A stretch of 55,156 nucleotides of DNA from Pseudomonas sp. Bout1 (lineage in GTDB: Bacteria; Pseudomonadota; Gammaproteobacteria; Pseudomonadales; Pseudomonadaceae), in NCBI RefSeq assembly GCF_034314165.1, contig NZ_JAVIWK010000002.1:1-55156 (forward strand), given 5' to 3'. Shown in pieces: positions 24,891 through 33,600 of this stretch. Made by a program: the position numbers and the translations under genes. Within the stretch, counting starts at the first letter, position 1. Each line of letters begins with the position of its first letter. Below the pieces are notes generated by a model. That model was not told where the DNA came from, did not search any database, and saw nothing but the letters and a program-made list of their open reading frames with translations.

Positions 24891-25064
24891 ATGAAAGGCG
24901 TCGTATACAGCCCACCCGGTGCGGGTCTGCCGTACATTGCTGTAGTGCTGGTTGACGGTGAGGTTTTGGTATCCAAAACCGTTTCGTCGATTGCTGCTGG
25001 TGAAGCCATGATCGCCAAGGTTTTCAGTGATTTCGCGGCCGCAAAAGCGCGAGGCGAAATCTAA
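24891..25064 (+). CDS. Unknown 57-residue protein after trwC
   Basis: A good ribosome site (AGGGAG) precedes ATG 24891; the product is MKGVVYSPPGAGLPYIAVVL and so on to AKARGEI. No family is recognised. It probably is the last gene of the trwABC transcript, since the terminator at 25092 follows. Confidence 0.6.
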   Translation: MKGVVYSPPGAGLPYIAVVLVDGEVLVSKTVSSIAAGEAMIAKVFSDFAAAKARGEI

Positions 25065-25091
25065 TTCATAGGTGATGCAGTTCCAGCAAAA

Positions 25092-25115
25092 AACCCGCCG
25101 AAGCGGGTTTTTTTG
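25092..25115. terminator. Bidirectional terminator between trw and T4SS operons
   Basis: AACCCGC-CGAA-GCGGGTT with an A run before and a T run after. It serves the trw operon and the convergent minus-strand secretion operon. Confidence 0.9.
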
Positions 25116-25132
25116 TGTCTGCTGAATGTGCA

Positions 25133-25148
25133 TTCTCGCATGCGAGAA
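25133..25148. promoter_or_regulatory. Palindromic operator site 3
   Basis: TTCTCGCATGCGAGAA, perfect, between the terminator and the end of the KfrB-like gene. No start codon is nearby, so here it may be a partition or organising site rather than an operator. Confidence 0.6.
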
Positions 25149-25158
25149 TGCAGAGGCG

Positions 25159-25755
25159 TTATCTACCCATCCCGCCAAACCCTCTAGGCTGGTGTTCATG
25201 GGGCTTTGTGGTCATTTCCATGCGGTCTTTTACGATGCCCACGTTTGCTGAAAAAGGGTAACGAATCGACAGGTCTTTACCCGGCGTCATTTGCCCTGAG
25301 TGGCTGAACTGCAACCCTGTCCGCATGTGTTCAACGTGATAGGTTCTGGTCCCATCTGTTACGGCCTGAATCACCATATTCTCACGCATGGCAACGACCT
25401 TGCCCTCATACACCTTGCCGATTTCCGGCGTCATAAGCTGGGGATAGTCTGCCTTGCTAGTCGGCATGCTCAGCTCAGACTTCTCGCGCTCCATGGACTC
25501 CTTGAAGGCGTGCTTGAATTCAGCGGCGCCGGGCATGTTGTCAAAGGGCAGCTCCTTGTAGATTTGGCCTTTCTCGTCACCTGCCCCCGCGTACAACTTC
25601 GCTTTCCCTTCGGGTGTCTTCATGATCACCGTGGAATCAACGGCCAGCGCAGCCTTGTGCCAGGCTTCGCCCGCTTTGGCCGGATCCGTAAATTCAAGCC
25701 CAGGTTTGCCCTTTTCGAAGACGTGATAGACGGTTTCGCCAGTGTTTTTTTGCAT
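25159..25755 (-). CDS. KfrB-domain-like protein
   Basis: The 198-residue product starts MQKNTGETVYHVFEKGKPG (ribosome site GAGGAA). The segment GKVYEGKVVAMRENMVIQAVTDGTRTYHVEHMRTG followed by GKDLSIRYPFSANVG matches the KfrB domain found on many transfer plasmids. Its biochemical role is not established. It is the last gene of the minus-strand secretion operon. Confidence 0.7.
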   Translation of the reverse strand: MQKNTGETVYHVFEKGKPGLEFTDPAKAGEAWHKAALAVDSTVIMKTPEGKAKLYAGAGDEKGQIYKELPFDNMPGAAEFKHAFKESMEREKSELSMPTSKADYPQLMTPEIGKVYEGKVVAMRENMVIQAVTDGTRTYHVEHMRTGLQFSHSGQMTPGKDLSIRYPFSANVGIVKDRMEMTTKPHEHQPRGFGGMGR

Positions 25756-25771
25756 GTGCTGGTTCCTCGTT

Positions 25772-26341
25772 TTAGTAGTTGGATTGCACTGCACGGCCTT
25801 GATCCCAGCGGCTTTGCCAATGGGTCAAGTAGCGCTGCGCCAGATCCGCGTCATTCCAAACCACAAGCGCGTTTTCGCTGTTTTTCTTATCGGCGGCGGC
25901 TGTGAAATTGAAACTGCCGGTTTCCACGGCAATGCCATCCACGACAAAGAATTTGTCATGATGGATTGGGTAAACATCGACGGTACAGGTCGGGATTCCG
26001 GCCTTGGCCAGCAAGGTCAGCGCATGGCTACCGGCTTGGCCCCGGCGGTCCTCGAAATTGCTGCGATAGTCCGCTACCACCGCCACATCGACGCCACGCT
26101 GTTTGGCTTCGATCAAAGCGCGGGTCACGTCTGGATTGGTAAACACATAGGCTGAAAGCCTGATGGAGCTGGTAGCGGCTTGGATGGTGTTCAGGATCAG
26201 CGTTTGCGCTGACCCTTCTGGCGAAAAGCCCCCCTCAATACGGCGTGGCTCGGGGTTAGGCAGATCGGTGGCACTGGCAAACGGCGTTGTGGCAGCCGCC
26301 ACCGTTAGTACCAGGGCGAGAATGCTGTACTTCGCTGTCAT
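25772..26341 (-). CDS. nuc: Phospholipase D-family nuclease (Nuc-like)
   Basis: This exported 189-residue protein has an N-terminal signal peptide (SILALVLTVAAATTPFASA). It carries a single HKD motif, IHHDKFFVVDGIAVETGSFNFT, as in the pKM101 Nuc endonuclease, which works as a dimer in the periplasm. It overlaps the TrbM-like gene by four bases (ATGA). Its role in transfer is unclear in any plasmid. Confidence 0.9.
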   Translation of the reverse strand: MTAKYSILALVLTVAAATTPFASATDLPNPEPRRIEGGFSPEGSAQTLILNTIQAATSSIRLSAYVFTNPDVTRALIEAKQRGVDVAVVADYRSNFEDRRGQAGSHALTLLAKAGIPTCTVDVYPIHHDKFFVVDGIAVETGSFNFTAAADKKNSENALVVWNDADLAQRYLTHWQSRWDQGRAVQSNY

Positions 26342-26658
26342 CAAAAACCCCTCTGAACCGGACCCCAAATATCGTTGGCTTTCCGCTTCTCTTCTGTATC
26401 GTCCTTGCACTCATTCAGCCATTTACCCCGTGCTTCTTTTGTTCGACTTGGGCTGAAATGACCATGCTTGTATTTCTCAATATCGAAATATTGGTCGATG
26501 TACTTATTGCAGTCGTCATCGCGGATTTTCCCGATCACGCAAAGCGCCGCTCCGCAAGCATCCGGGTCGCTTCGGTCATCCCCTGCTTGCGGTTCTGCTA
26601 ACGCTGCACCGGACACCAGCAGCCCCCCGAGGAAGGCCAAGATCATTTTGTTTTGCAT
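26341..26658 (-). CDS. TrbM/KikA-like exported protein
   Basis: This 105-residue protein has a signal peptide (MILAFLGGLLVSGAALA) and the cysteine pattern of TrbM: DPDACGAALCVIGKIRDDDCNKYIDQYFDIE...ARGKWLNEC. TrbM-type proteins accompany type IV secretion genes. The start at 26658 follows GGGGGAAAT. A copy of the plasmid-wide palindrome (26671) overlaps its upstream region. Confidence 0.8.
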   Translation of the reverse strand: MQNKMILAFLGGLLVSGAALAEPQAGDDRSDPDACGAALCVIGKIRDDDCNKYIDQYFDIEKYKHGHFSPSRTKEARGKWLNECKDDTEEKRKANDIWGPVQRGF

Positions 26659-26670
26659 ATTTCCCCCTAT

Positions 26671-26686
26671 TTCTCGCATGCGAGAA
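26671..26686. promoter_or_regulatory. Palindromic operator site 4
   Basis: TTCTCGCATGCGAGAA, perfect, in the 30-bp gap between virB1 and the TrbM-like gene. Confidence 0.65.
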
Positions 26687-26688
26687 AA

Positions 26689-27642
26689 TCAGTTGATGAT
26701 TTGTACGAAGGACGGTGCCGACTGTTGCGGGTTGGCCTGACGTTCGGATTTTCGGGCTGCTGGTTTTGGTCGATGGAACTCAGCGACCGGCTCAGATCCT
26801 TCCTCATCACCGGTATTCAAAGCGACCTGTACAGATGGCTTCGTCTTGTCGTCTGGCTTCGTCTCTGCCGTCTCGGAATCAGTCGCGGCGCTCTCAGGAG
26901 CCTCCGCATGCTGTTTTGCAGCGCGATCCACTGTGACTATCACCCACTGCTCATTTGCTACCTGAGCGGCCCTGCGTGGACGTACAGGCGCATTTGAGCC
27001 TCTAGTCGAGGAGGCGGCGACAGGTGCCGCTTCCTCGCCTTCAATGGCCTCGATGGCGGGCACGATAGGATCGACCTTGTTCGGATCAAGAGCGCGGCTG
27101 ACAACCTTTTGCACATAGCTCGGATCACCCGGCTTGTCAGGCACAAACCCGCGACGATCATTGCCGCTGTAGTAGCGCGACAACGCCTTGCGCACCGCCT
27201 CTTGCTTGTTTGGCGTGGTCGCAAGTGCATCTGTGTAGTAACCGACAAACAGCTCGCTACTCACTTCGAGGTTGCGGCAAGCGTCGAACAGCTCATCTAC
27301 GGTCAGCCCCATGGCACGAATATTCTTGATGTTGAACTGGCCGATACCTACGGAGAAGTTGTATCCCTCGCGCTCCAGCTGTTCAGCCGTCGCATTGGCT
27401 TCGGCCCGGGTTTTCGGCTGACGCTCCAGAACGGCGTCCACAACACCAATTGCATACGGGTTGTAAGTCGATTCATTGCCAACCAATGCATTCAGCGTTT
27501 GATGGTTGACCTTGGGCGCGCACTTGGTGGCAAGCTCGGAGAACACGACAGGTGCCGGGATAGTGGTCGCGGCATCATCAGCAATCGCAGTACCGGCAAT
27601 GCATGCCAAGGCCAGAGCCGCTAGGGAGAATTTATGCTGCAT
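26689..27642 (-). CDS. virB1: VirB1-like lytic transglycosylase
   Basis: This periplasmic muramidase opens peptidoglycan for channel assembly. A signal peptide (FSLAALALACIAGTAIA) is followed by the SLT fold with catalytic glutamate in LNALVGNESTYNPYAIGVVD and the motif YNFSVGIGQFNIKN. The 317-residue length includes a proline- and charge-rich C-terminal tail beyond the catalytic domain. The start at 27642 follows GGAGGTTGTT and overlaps the virB11 end. Unusually it sits after virB11 rather than at the head of the operon. Confidence 0.9.
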   Translation of the reverse strand: MQHKFSLAALALACIAGTAIADDAATTIPAPVVFSELATKCAPKVNHQTLNALVGNESTYNPYAIGVVDAVLERQPKTRAEANATAEQLEREGYNFSVGIGQFNIKNIRAMGLTVDELFDACRNLEVSSELFVGYYTDALATTPNKQEAVRKALSRYYSGNDRRGFVPDKPGDPSYVQKVVSRALDPNKVDPIVPAIEAIEGEEAAPVAASSTRGSNAPVRPRRAAQVANEQWVIVTVDRAAKQHAEAPESAATDSETAETKPDDKTKPSVQVALNTGDEEGSEPVAEFHRPKPAARKSERQANPQQSAPSFVQIIN

Positions 27643-28675
27643 AGGAAACAACCTCCGATCCGTATTGGACTTCGGTAATGAACCTGCGCCCGTCAAAGCC
27701 GTACTCCCACTGGATTACGACATCCACCAGGTGACGGGCATATTCGATAATTTGGGTATTGGTCATTTCGGCACCGCCGCGTGCAGCCATGGAGGCCAAG
27801 CGCTCAAACATCATCGAAGGCGAATCCGCGTGGATCGACGACAGCGAACCGCTATGGCCCGTATTCAGCAGCTCAAGGAAGGGGAACGCCTCACCACCTC
27901 GAATCTCACCCATGATTGCCCGGTCGGGAGTCAGACGCAGAATCGATTCGAGCAGATCAAACGGAGTAACCCGCGCACGCCCTTGGCCACCACGCGAGTA
28001 GATCAAATGGACCTTGTTCTGCGTGGCCAGATTGATTTCGCGGGTGTCCTCGATGCTGACGATTCGTTCTTGCGGGTCGATGTGCTGCAACAAGCTATTG
28101 AGAAATGTCGTCTTACCAGCGTTAGTGCCGGCAGAAATCATGATGTTTTTGCGGGCTTTCATGATCCCAATGAAGAACTGCTTCCACTGACGATCCCGCA
28201 TCAGATCGCGCAAGTGCGTATCCGAGTATTTAGAAGAGGTATGCGCGACGTTGATCCGGTCGAATGCGCCTGACGCCTCGTAATCTTCCAAGGTCATGAG
28301 TTTCTGACCTGGCTTACGAATGGTGACAATGCCCCCGACGTGTTGCTCCACCGCAGGAGCCAAGACCACTTGCACGCGATAATCACCGCGCTCGCTATCG
28401 GGCACATTGTCGTCAAGGTTGATCGGGATCCGCCCGGACAGGATCGGGGCGTATGAATCAACGTCCTGACCTGTGTGAGCAGCGATAACCTGAGCCAAGG
28501 AAACGATCAAGGGCATTGTGACGCCCTCGACCATGATCGGACTCATGAAGCGCTGGCCACGTTTGCCTACCCAAACGTTGCCAGGGCCATTGATGGCAAT
28601 TTCTGTCACTGCTGGATCATCGAGCAGCGGAGCCAGGTTCAGAAGTTTTGCGCGAAACGATGCAATCTCAGACAT
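27632..28675 (-). CDS. virB11: VirB11 secretion ATPase
   Basis: This is a cytoplasmic hexameric traffic ATPase of 347 residues. Walker A is ISAGTNAGKTTFLN, with alanine where glycine is more common. The Asp box is RIVSIEDTREINL, Walker B LRLTPDRAIMGEIRGGEA, and the His box ELLNTGHSGSLSSIHAD. It powers pilus assembly and substrate transfer with VirB4 and TrwB. Confidence 0.95.
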   Translation of the reverse strand: MSEIASFRAKLLNLAPLLDDPAVTEIAINGPGNVWVGKRGQRFMSPIMVEGVTMPLIVSLAQVIAAHTGQDVDSYAPILSGRIPINLDDNVPDSERGDYRVQVVLAPAVEQHVGGIVTIRKPGQKLMTLEDYEASGAFDRINVAHTSSKYSDTHLRDLMRDRQWKQFFIGIMKARKNIMISAGTNAGKTTFLNSLLQHIDPQERIVSIEDTREINLATQNKVHLIYSRGGQGRARVTPFDLLESILRLTPDRAIMGEIRGGEAFPFLELLNTGHSGSLSSIHADSPSMMFERLASMAARGGAEMTNTQIIEYARHLVDVVIQWEYGFDGRRFITEVQYGSEVVSYAA

Positions 28676-28684
28676 GACCGGCCC

Positions 28685-29962
28685 TCACTGGATGTATGTA
28701 ACGCCGCCGTTATTGGCGTGTTCGACTTCTTCCTTGTACTGGGAAGAAAAATCCAGATCGCGATTCAGGTAGATAACGACCCGCGAACCATGGGGCACTG
28801 TTAGCGATGGCTGAATGCTTGCGTAGCGGCCAAGGATGGTCTGCGCAGAGTCAGCCGCAGCCTCTTGCACTTCGGTGCGATAGTTCGATCCCGAGTTTTC
28901 CTGATCACTGCTGCTTACGCCGGTATTTGAAGCCCCCGCGCCAATGATCGAAACGGCAGCTGCAACCCCAAAGATTTGTGCCCAGTGGTTGTCTACGATG
29001 CCACCTTGACCGGCAGAACCGAGTTGATCAGTACCACCACTGTTGATCGGCACTTCCATGGCTGGCCGACCCGACAGGCTTGGCGTACGCAACCAGTTCC
29101 AAATGGTGAACAGACGTTCTTGTCCGGGCTTGAGGCTTGCGTTGTAGCTGCCGCATACAGTCGAACCCCACGGGATCAAGACACGGCGTCCCTCAGCTGC
29201 ATAAACGTCTCGCTGCGTGCTCACGCACACTTGCCCAGGAAGATCGCTTTTCGCACGCGGTTGTAGAACGGCGTCGATAGTCGCCCCTTGAAGAACCTTG
29301 AATTCAAGGTCTTTCATGGCGCGAGCTTCCGAAACTGGTACACCAGACGAGAACGTTGAAGATGCAAACGCATCGTTACTGTTCACCGGGCCGTTACTGC
29401 TGCGCGAAGCACCACCAAGGGAAAGCCCCGAACCACTTTGACCGGCTGCCCCCTGACCAGCAGGGGCACCAGCTGCGCTACGTCCACCGCCGCTGGAGGC
29501 AAGAATCGAGGAACGCTGACGCGCAGCGAGCATCTTTTCGTGCTCAAGCTGCTTTTGCAGCTCCAATTGCTGACGGCGCTTCTCAGCCTCGGACATGCCA
29601 CCGGACGACTGTTGTTGAGCGTTGACCGTTTGCCGTGGGGTTTGCCCCTTCGCACCATCATTGGAGACGGGTGCTACCTGCGCGGGTTTGCGTGGCGGTG
29701 CCGGATCGAGGACTTTGCGAGATTCAGAAATCATGACCTCACTGCTGCCGCCCTTCCCTTTTTCGGGGCTGTCGCCGCTGTTCTGGAGCCAGTAGACGAA
29801 GCCACAAACGGCGACTGCGGCAACCATAATTGCAATGCCGCTTCGCTTGTTGCCAGATCCACCGGACTTGAGCATCGAGTTCGATTGCGACTCGTTCCAC
29901 TCTTTAATTTCTTCCTCGCGAGTCTTTTCGCGGTCGGCTGGTTTGTTGGTCTGGTCGCTCAT
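28685..29962 (-). CDS. virB10: VirB10 core-complex protein
   Basis: This protein spans both membranes and relays energy to the outer-membrane cap. It has a short cytoplasmic tail (KTREEEIKEWNESQS), one membrane segment (GIAIMVAAVAVCGFVYWL), a proline-rich periplasmic stretch, and a C-terminal TrbI domain (PLGQ-like IDAVLQPRAKSDLPGQVCV and later VPHGSRVVIYLNRDLDF). Its 425 residues are normal for the family. It lies two bases upstream of virB9 order and is coupled to it. Confidence 0.95.
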   Translation of the reverse strand: MSDQTNKPADREKTREEEIKEWNESQSNSMLKSGGSGNKRSGIAIMVAAVAVCGFVYWLQNSGDSPEKGKGGSSEVMISESRKVLDPAPPRKPAQVAPVSNDGAKGQTPRQTVNAQQQSSGGMSEAEKRRQQLELQKQLEHEKMLAARQRSSILASSGGGRSAAGAPAGQGAAGQSGSGLSLGGASRSSNGPVNSNDAFASSTFSSGVPVSEARAMKDLEFKVLQGATIDAVLQPRAKSDLPGQVCVSTQRDVYAAEGRRVLIPWGSTVCGSYNASLKPGQERLFTIWNWLRTPSLSGRPAMEVPINSGGTDQLGSAGQGGIVDNHWAQIFGVAAAVSIIGAGASNTGVSSSDQENSGSNYRTEVQEAAADSAQTILGRYASIQPSLTVPHGSRVVIYLNRDLDFSSQYKEEVEHANNGGVTYIQ

Positions 29963-29964
29963 GG

Positions 29965-30747
29965 TTATGCACCTCCGCCGTCGCGCGCACCACGGGTCAC
30001 GGTGCGCTTGTAAGGGTTGGCCAGGTTCTCGATGCAGACATGCGCGTTACCGTCGCGCAGTACAAACATGCTGGCAGTGCGTTCAACCATGATGTAGTTA
30101 CCCTCTCTCCGCTTGTTGACGAGTGCTTCCGTGCCGTCCGGCATCACCATGTAGACCTGCGGCATGTCCTCGCCTTTTTTCAGCAGGAATTTGGTGAACT
30201 CGCCATCGTCCATGGCGGCTGTCACGCCAATCGAATCTTTATCGCCAGAGAAGCCGTAGTTGATGTTCGGCTCACTGGATGAAGCCGTGTACGCGACCTT
30301 CGGGCTACCCTTGGACTGGGCAAAGCTGGTCACGCGGCTGCTTGGATATACAAAGCGAACCAAGTACGACTGACCTTTTTGCGATTTGGTACTGTTGAGC
30401 TGGAAGTAGTAAGTACGCTTTGAGGTAATTACGGTCAGGTTCGTTTTTGCGTTGTCTTCTACCGGTTTCAAGAATAGGCGGTTTTCATAAGTCACCGTCT
30501 GCCAAGCAATGGTGTCGCCCAGGGCAACGACCTTCACCATTTCATCAGGTTCAAATTCGATAGAAGTCTGATAGTTGTATGTGCCAACCAGTTCGTAAAC
30601 CTGATTTGGATCGAACGGGACCTGTTTCACCCGCTCATCAGTGATAAGGGAAGTCGGCAGCTTGGCCGCATGAGCAGGCAAGATAATTGCGCCCATTGAG
30701 ATTGTCAGGGCAATAGCTGTCACTTGCGGCAATGTCCGAATGTTCAT
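29965..30747 (-). CDS. virB9: VirB9 outer-membrane core protein
   Basis: This periplasmic/outer-membrane component has 260 residues. A signal peptide (ITVIAL-type: TAIALTISMGAIILPAHA) precedes the N-terminal domain and the C-terminal beta-sandwich that binds VirB7 (NYGFSGDKDSIGVTAAMDDGEFTKFLL, VMPDGTEALVNKRREGNYIMVERTA). It ends two bases before virB10. Confidence 0.94.
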   Translation of the reverse strand: MNIRTLPQVTAIALTISMGAIILPAHAAKLPTSLITDERVKQVPFDPNQVYELVGTYNYQTSIEFEPDEMVKVVALGDTIAWQTVTYENRLFLKPVEDNAKTNLTVITSKRTYYFQLNSTKSQKGQSYLVRFVYPSSRVTSFAQSKGSPKVAYTASSSEPNINYGFSGDKDSIGVTAAMDDGEFTKFLLKKGEDMPQVYMVMPDGTEALVNKRREGNYIMVERTASMFVLRDGNAHVCIENLANPYKRTVTRGARDGGGA

Positions 30748-30772
30748 ATCAGTTTCCTATAAGTTGAATGAG

Positions 30773-31438
30773 TTACTGGCGGCTCAGTTCTTCATTCTTG
30801 CGGTAAGTTGTAGCGACAGTGCCCAGCGGATTGACCCAACGGTCGCCCAGCTTGCGCGGTTTCAGCGTGTGCGTGAGTTTCACAGTTGCAACGTACTTGG
30901 TTTGTACAACCTTCGACGTGGGTGTTTCGTGGTAATTCGAGTTAAAGGAAACCTGATAGATGTCACCAAGTTTGGTTATCCCGTAAGCCTGCGCGGAAAT
31001 CCAAGATTTCTCACTGAGGTGAGCGTACGGATTGTCAGGGTTATCCGGGCTGATCTCCTGTTCATATTGGCGAGCCACTTCGGGGCTGGAAAACAGGTGA
31101 CATACGTCTGACATCTCTTGCTTCATTCGCGGATCGAAAGTGTTGCAAGCATTGATGAACGTATACAGATCGGATTCGATTATCGATTCCTCTGATGTCA
31201 CGTTGTCCTTGTCCACAATGCGCTGTTTTAGCACTTCACCATCGGCACCAATCACAGTCACAACCGGAATGACGGTGTGGATGTCAGACAGGACCACTAC
31301 AGCTACCGCCAAGCCAAGGATCGCAACTGCGTCCAGCGTCCTACCGAAGATAGCCCGGTTACGCTCTTGGCGAACCTTGCGGCCCTCGACCAACTGTTTG
31401 CGTCGAGCCTCTTCATCATTTTTCAGTGTCCTATCCAT
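30773..31438 (-). CDS. virB8: VirB8 inner-membrane scaffold
   Basis: This bitopic 221-residue protein has a basic cytoplasmic start (MDRTLKNDEEARRKQLVEG), one membrane segment (AVAILGLAVAVVVLSDIHTVIPV) and a periplasmic NTF2-like domain ending in LKPRKLGDRWVNPLGTVATTY, the typical VirB8 C-terminal signature. The start shares a base with the virB6 stop codon (TAATG). Confidence 0.93.
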   Translation of the reverse strand: MDRTLKNDEEARRKQLVEGRKVRQERNRAIFGRTLDAVAILGLAVAVVVLSDIHTVIPVVTVIGADGEVLKQRIVDKDNVTSEESIIESDLYTFINACNTFDPRMKQEMSDVCHLFSSPEVARQYEQEISPDNPDNPYAHLSEKSWISAQAYGITKLGDIYQVSFNSNYHETPTSKVVQTKYVATVKLTHTLKPRKLGDRWVNPLGTVATTYRKNEELSRQ

Positions 31439-32295
31439 TAGCGAATACCTGCACTTCTGATAGCCATCATCACCAGTGATCCACCTTGCACGGTCGCGCC
31501 TGACGAGAGCGCAGCGGCCCAGCCTCGTACCTGCAACATGCAAATCACCAAAATGCCCACAACGATCAGTAGCGTGCCGTACTGCTGTGCAGTGATCAGC
31601 GCTGCATCTGAAATCGTTGCTGCTTTTGTCACTTCGTCAATTGCATCGCCAAAGGCCGCATAACCGAACCTAACTATGGCAATCGACATCACATAAACCA
31701 GCGTGAAATTCAGCATTTTGCTCAGCCAGTTCATTGCCCACTGGCGAGTCCCTTGGAAGAAGAAGAAGCCAACCATTACCGGCATGATCGCCATGCAGAT
31801 GGCAGCACCAAATTTAGCGATCAGCATGTTCAGCAGTGCGCAGACAAACAGAATGCAGTTGACCAGGAACAGGCCATAGCCCATCAAGATCATTCCGAAC
31901 TGTCGCCAGCTCACATTCATCAGCGTGCTCGAAACCTTGCCAATATTGACGTACAGCGCATCAAGCATTGTCGTGGTTGAACCGCCACTCATTACATTGG
32001 CTGCAAGAGACTCTGTAGCAGCAGCCCACGCGGTATAAATCATCGAACCGCCTGTGCCCCAGTTCAGGCAGGTGAAGACCAAAATGGTCAACATGGCTCG
32101 CTTGCCGAAGTCCCAAGGATCGATACCTTGGCGACCGCTATACACCGAGTACCCCAACGTCGCCCAGTACGCGACCGCTGTAACGTACACAGCAGGCGAT
32201 ACAAGGTTGGCAAGGTTGGGAAACACCTCGGCAACGAAGCGTGTAGACACCTCATCAGAAGCGCCTACTAGACCCTTAAGGGTCATGACCGCCAT
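31438..32295 (-). CDS. virB6: VirB6 polytopic membrane protein
   Basis: This 285-residue inner-membrane protein of the TrbL/VirB6 family has about six hydrophobic segments (for example AMLTILVFTCLNWGTGGSMIYTAW and LLIVVGILVICMLQVRGWAAAL). The central tryptophan-rich loop TRQWAMNWLSKMLNFTLVYVMS is typical. It contributes to the translocation channel. Confidence 0.92.
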   Translation of the reverse strand: MAVMTLKGLVGASDEVSTRFVAEVFPNLANLVSPAVYVTAVAYWATLGYSVYSGRQGIDPWDFGKRAMLTILVFTCLNWGTGGSMIYTAWAAATESLAANVMSGGSTTTMLDALYVNIGKVSSTLMNVSWRQFGMILMGYGLFLVNCILFVCALLNMLIAKFGAAICMAIMPVMVGFFFFQGTRQWAMNWLSKMLNFTLVYVMSIAIVRFGYAAFGDAIDEVTKAATISDAALITAQQYGTLLIVVGILVICMLQVRGWAAALSSGATVQGGSLVMMAIRSAGIR

Positions 32296-32678
32296 GGAGC
32301 TGCCCCGTAAACGGTTTTGAAGTGAGAAATCACTTCGGCTTTGCGGAAGTCCTCAGCGGTCAGTTGCTCCCCTGTCTCGGCTTGAATCTCCTTCGCAGTT
32401 TTCTCCATGCACCCACGCTTCAAGGCACCACCGTAGGAGGAAGACTCCATGTAAATTTCGGCAAAGCAGGTGCCAGGGAACCAGCGGCTAACATCGTCCT
32501 TTTTTGCCGTCAGCAACGGATTTCCACCGCTGACGGCAGGCGCGTTTTCGCGGGTGATAGGTGCCTTGTCATCGCTACTGGTTCGGAAGAATGTCGAACT
32601 GTTGATGTAGACCAGCCCGCCAGCAACTCCTACCGCAATGATGATTGAAGTGATGTTGACTGCGTTCCACTTAAACAT
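32283..32678 (-). CDS. Unknown single-pass protein in T4SS operon
   Basis: The 131-residue product starts MFKWNAVNITSIIIAVGVAGGLVYINSS (ribosome site GGAGA), one N-terminal membrane segment. It then has a periplasmic part with two cysteines (FPGTCFAEIYME and LKRGCMEKTAKEI) that could form a disulfide. I do not recognise the family. Its place between the lipoprotein and virB6 suggests a channel-associated role or entry exclusion. Confidence 0.7.
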   Translation of the reverse strand: MFKWNAVNITSIIIAVGVAGGLVYINSSTFFRTSSDDKAPITRENAPAVSGGNPLLTAKKDDVSRWFPGTCFAEIYMESSSYGGALKRGCMEKTAKEIQAETGEQLTAEDFRKAEVISHFKTVYGAAPWRS

Positions 32679-32886
32679 TGCTGGTCTCCTTGTCAGCCGG
32701 GGCCACAAACGGGGTGAACGTGCAGGCACAAGGCGACTTGTCCAGCTTCCCGGTATTGGTCACGCAGCCAGAAGCAGAGGTTACGACAACGGCGATCAGC
32801 AGCACTTTCCACAGTTTCTTGACCACCCAAAGGGGTGCCCATACGGGGAACAAAACGACTTTGAGGATGAAGGCGAACGCTTTCAT
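32671..32886 (-). CDS. VirB7-like lipoprotein
   Basis: This is a 71-residue lipoprotein with a long hydrophobic N-terminus and a lipobox TSASGCV at residues 35-41; the mature part is short (KLDKSPCACTFTPFVAPADK). VirB7 stabilises VirB9 at the outer membrane; size and position fit. An entry-exclusion lipoprotein is the alternative. Confidence 0.7.
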   Translation of the reverse strand: MKAFAFILKVVLFPVWAPLWVVKKLWKVLLIAVVVTSASGCVTNTGKLDKSPCACTFTPFVAPADKETSNV

Positions 32887-32897
32887 GGTTACTCCTT

Positions 32898-32913
32898 TTC
32901 TCGCACGCGAGAA
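32898..32913. promoter_or_regulatory. Palindromic operator site 5
   Basis: TTCTCGCACGCGAGAA, perfect, in the gap between virB5 and the virB7-like gene, immediately before the latter's ribosome site (AAAAGGAGT). Confidence 0.65.
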
Positions 32914-33600
32914 TTATTGGTCAGTCCACTTGTAGAACTGCTCGTTGTCCGAGGTGGCTTGGTTTTCTGCGTTGTTCAGATTCGCTTGCAGGTTCATGTT
33001 CAGCGCTGCGAGCTTTGATTGCGCAGAGGTCAACATGCCGTTTTCAGCAGCGATTCTGTTTTGCAGATCCGCCGCATCTTTAGCATTCACGGTCGTATCG
33101 ACCTTGCTAGACAGGGTTGCCAGGTTGTTCAGGTGTACCTGCACCTCGCTATACAGAGCGTCACCACCAGACATCGCAGCACGTACCGAATTGGAGCTAA
33201 GTTGGTAGTCCTGCGCACGCTGGCCCTCTGGGTTGTTGAACAACTCTTGTGGCAAGGTGTTGATCAAGGTTTCGTAGTACGACTGTTTACTGCCGTATGC
33301 CCCCGAACCCTGTTGTGCAACGACCTCTTGCCATGACCCAGGAACGACCGAAGCCGAATCGATGGATTCATTCAGGCCGATTGAACCGCGACCGTACGAG
33401 CCTTCGAGGTTTTCGAGGATGCCGGTCTGCGTCTCATACTGCTGCTTGAGAACCTTGAATTGCTCTTGGAGCTGGAGCAGTTCTTGAGCCATCGCGGCAG
33501 CGTTTGCGTAGTCGAATGTAGGAACACCCGCGTGTGCTGTACCACCGAGCGCGAGAGTGACCGCTGTAGCAAGGCCTAATTTCTTTATACGAGCCATCAT
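32914..33600 (-). CDS. virB5: VirB5 minor pilin
   Basis: This exported 228-residue protein has signal peptide LATAVTLALGGTAHAG. It then forms long helices (AMAQELLQLQEQFKVLKQQYETQTGILENL and ENGMLTSAQSKLAALNMNLQANLNN) as in VirB5/TraC adhesins at the pilus tip. It overlaps virB4 by four bases. Confidence 0.92.
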   Translation of the reverse strand: MMARIKKLGLATAVTLALGGTAHAGVPTFDYANAAAMAQELLQLQEQFKVLKQQYETQTGILENLEGSYGRGSIGLNESIDSASVVPGSWQEVVAQQGSGAYGSKQSYYETLINTLPQELFNNPEGQRAQDYQLSSNSVRAAMSGGDALYSEVQVHLNNLATLSSKVDTTVNAKDAADLQNRIAAENGMLTSAQSKLAALNMNLQANLNNAENQATSDNEQFYKWTDQ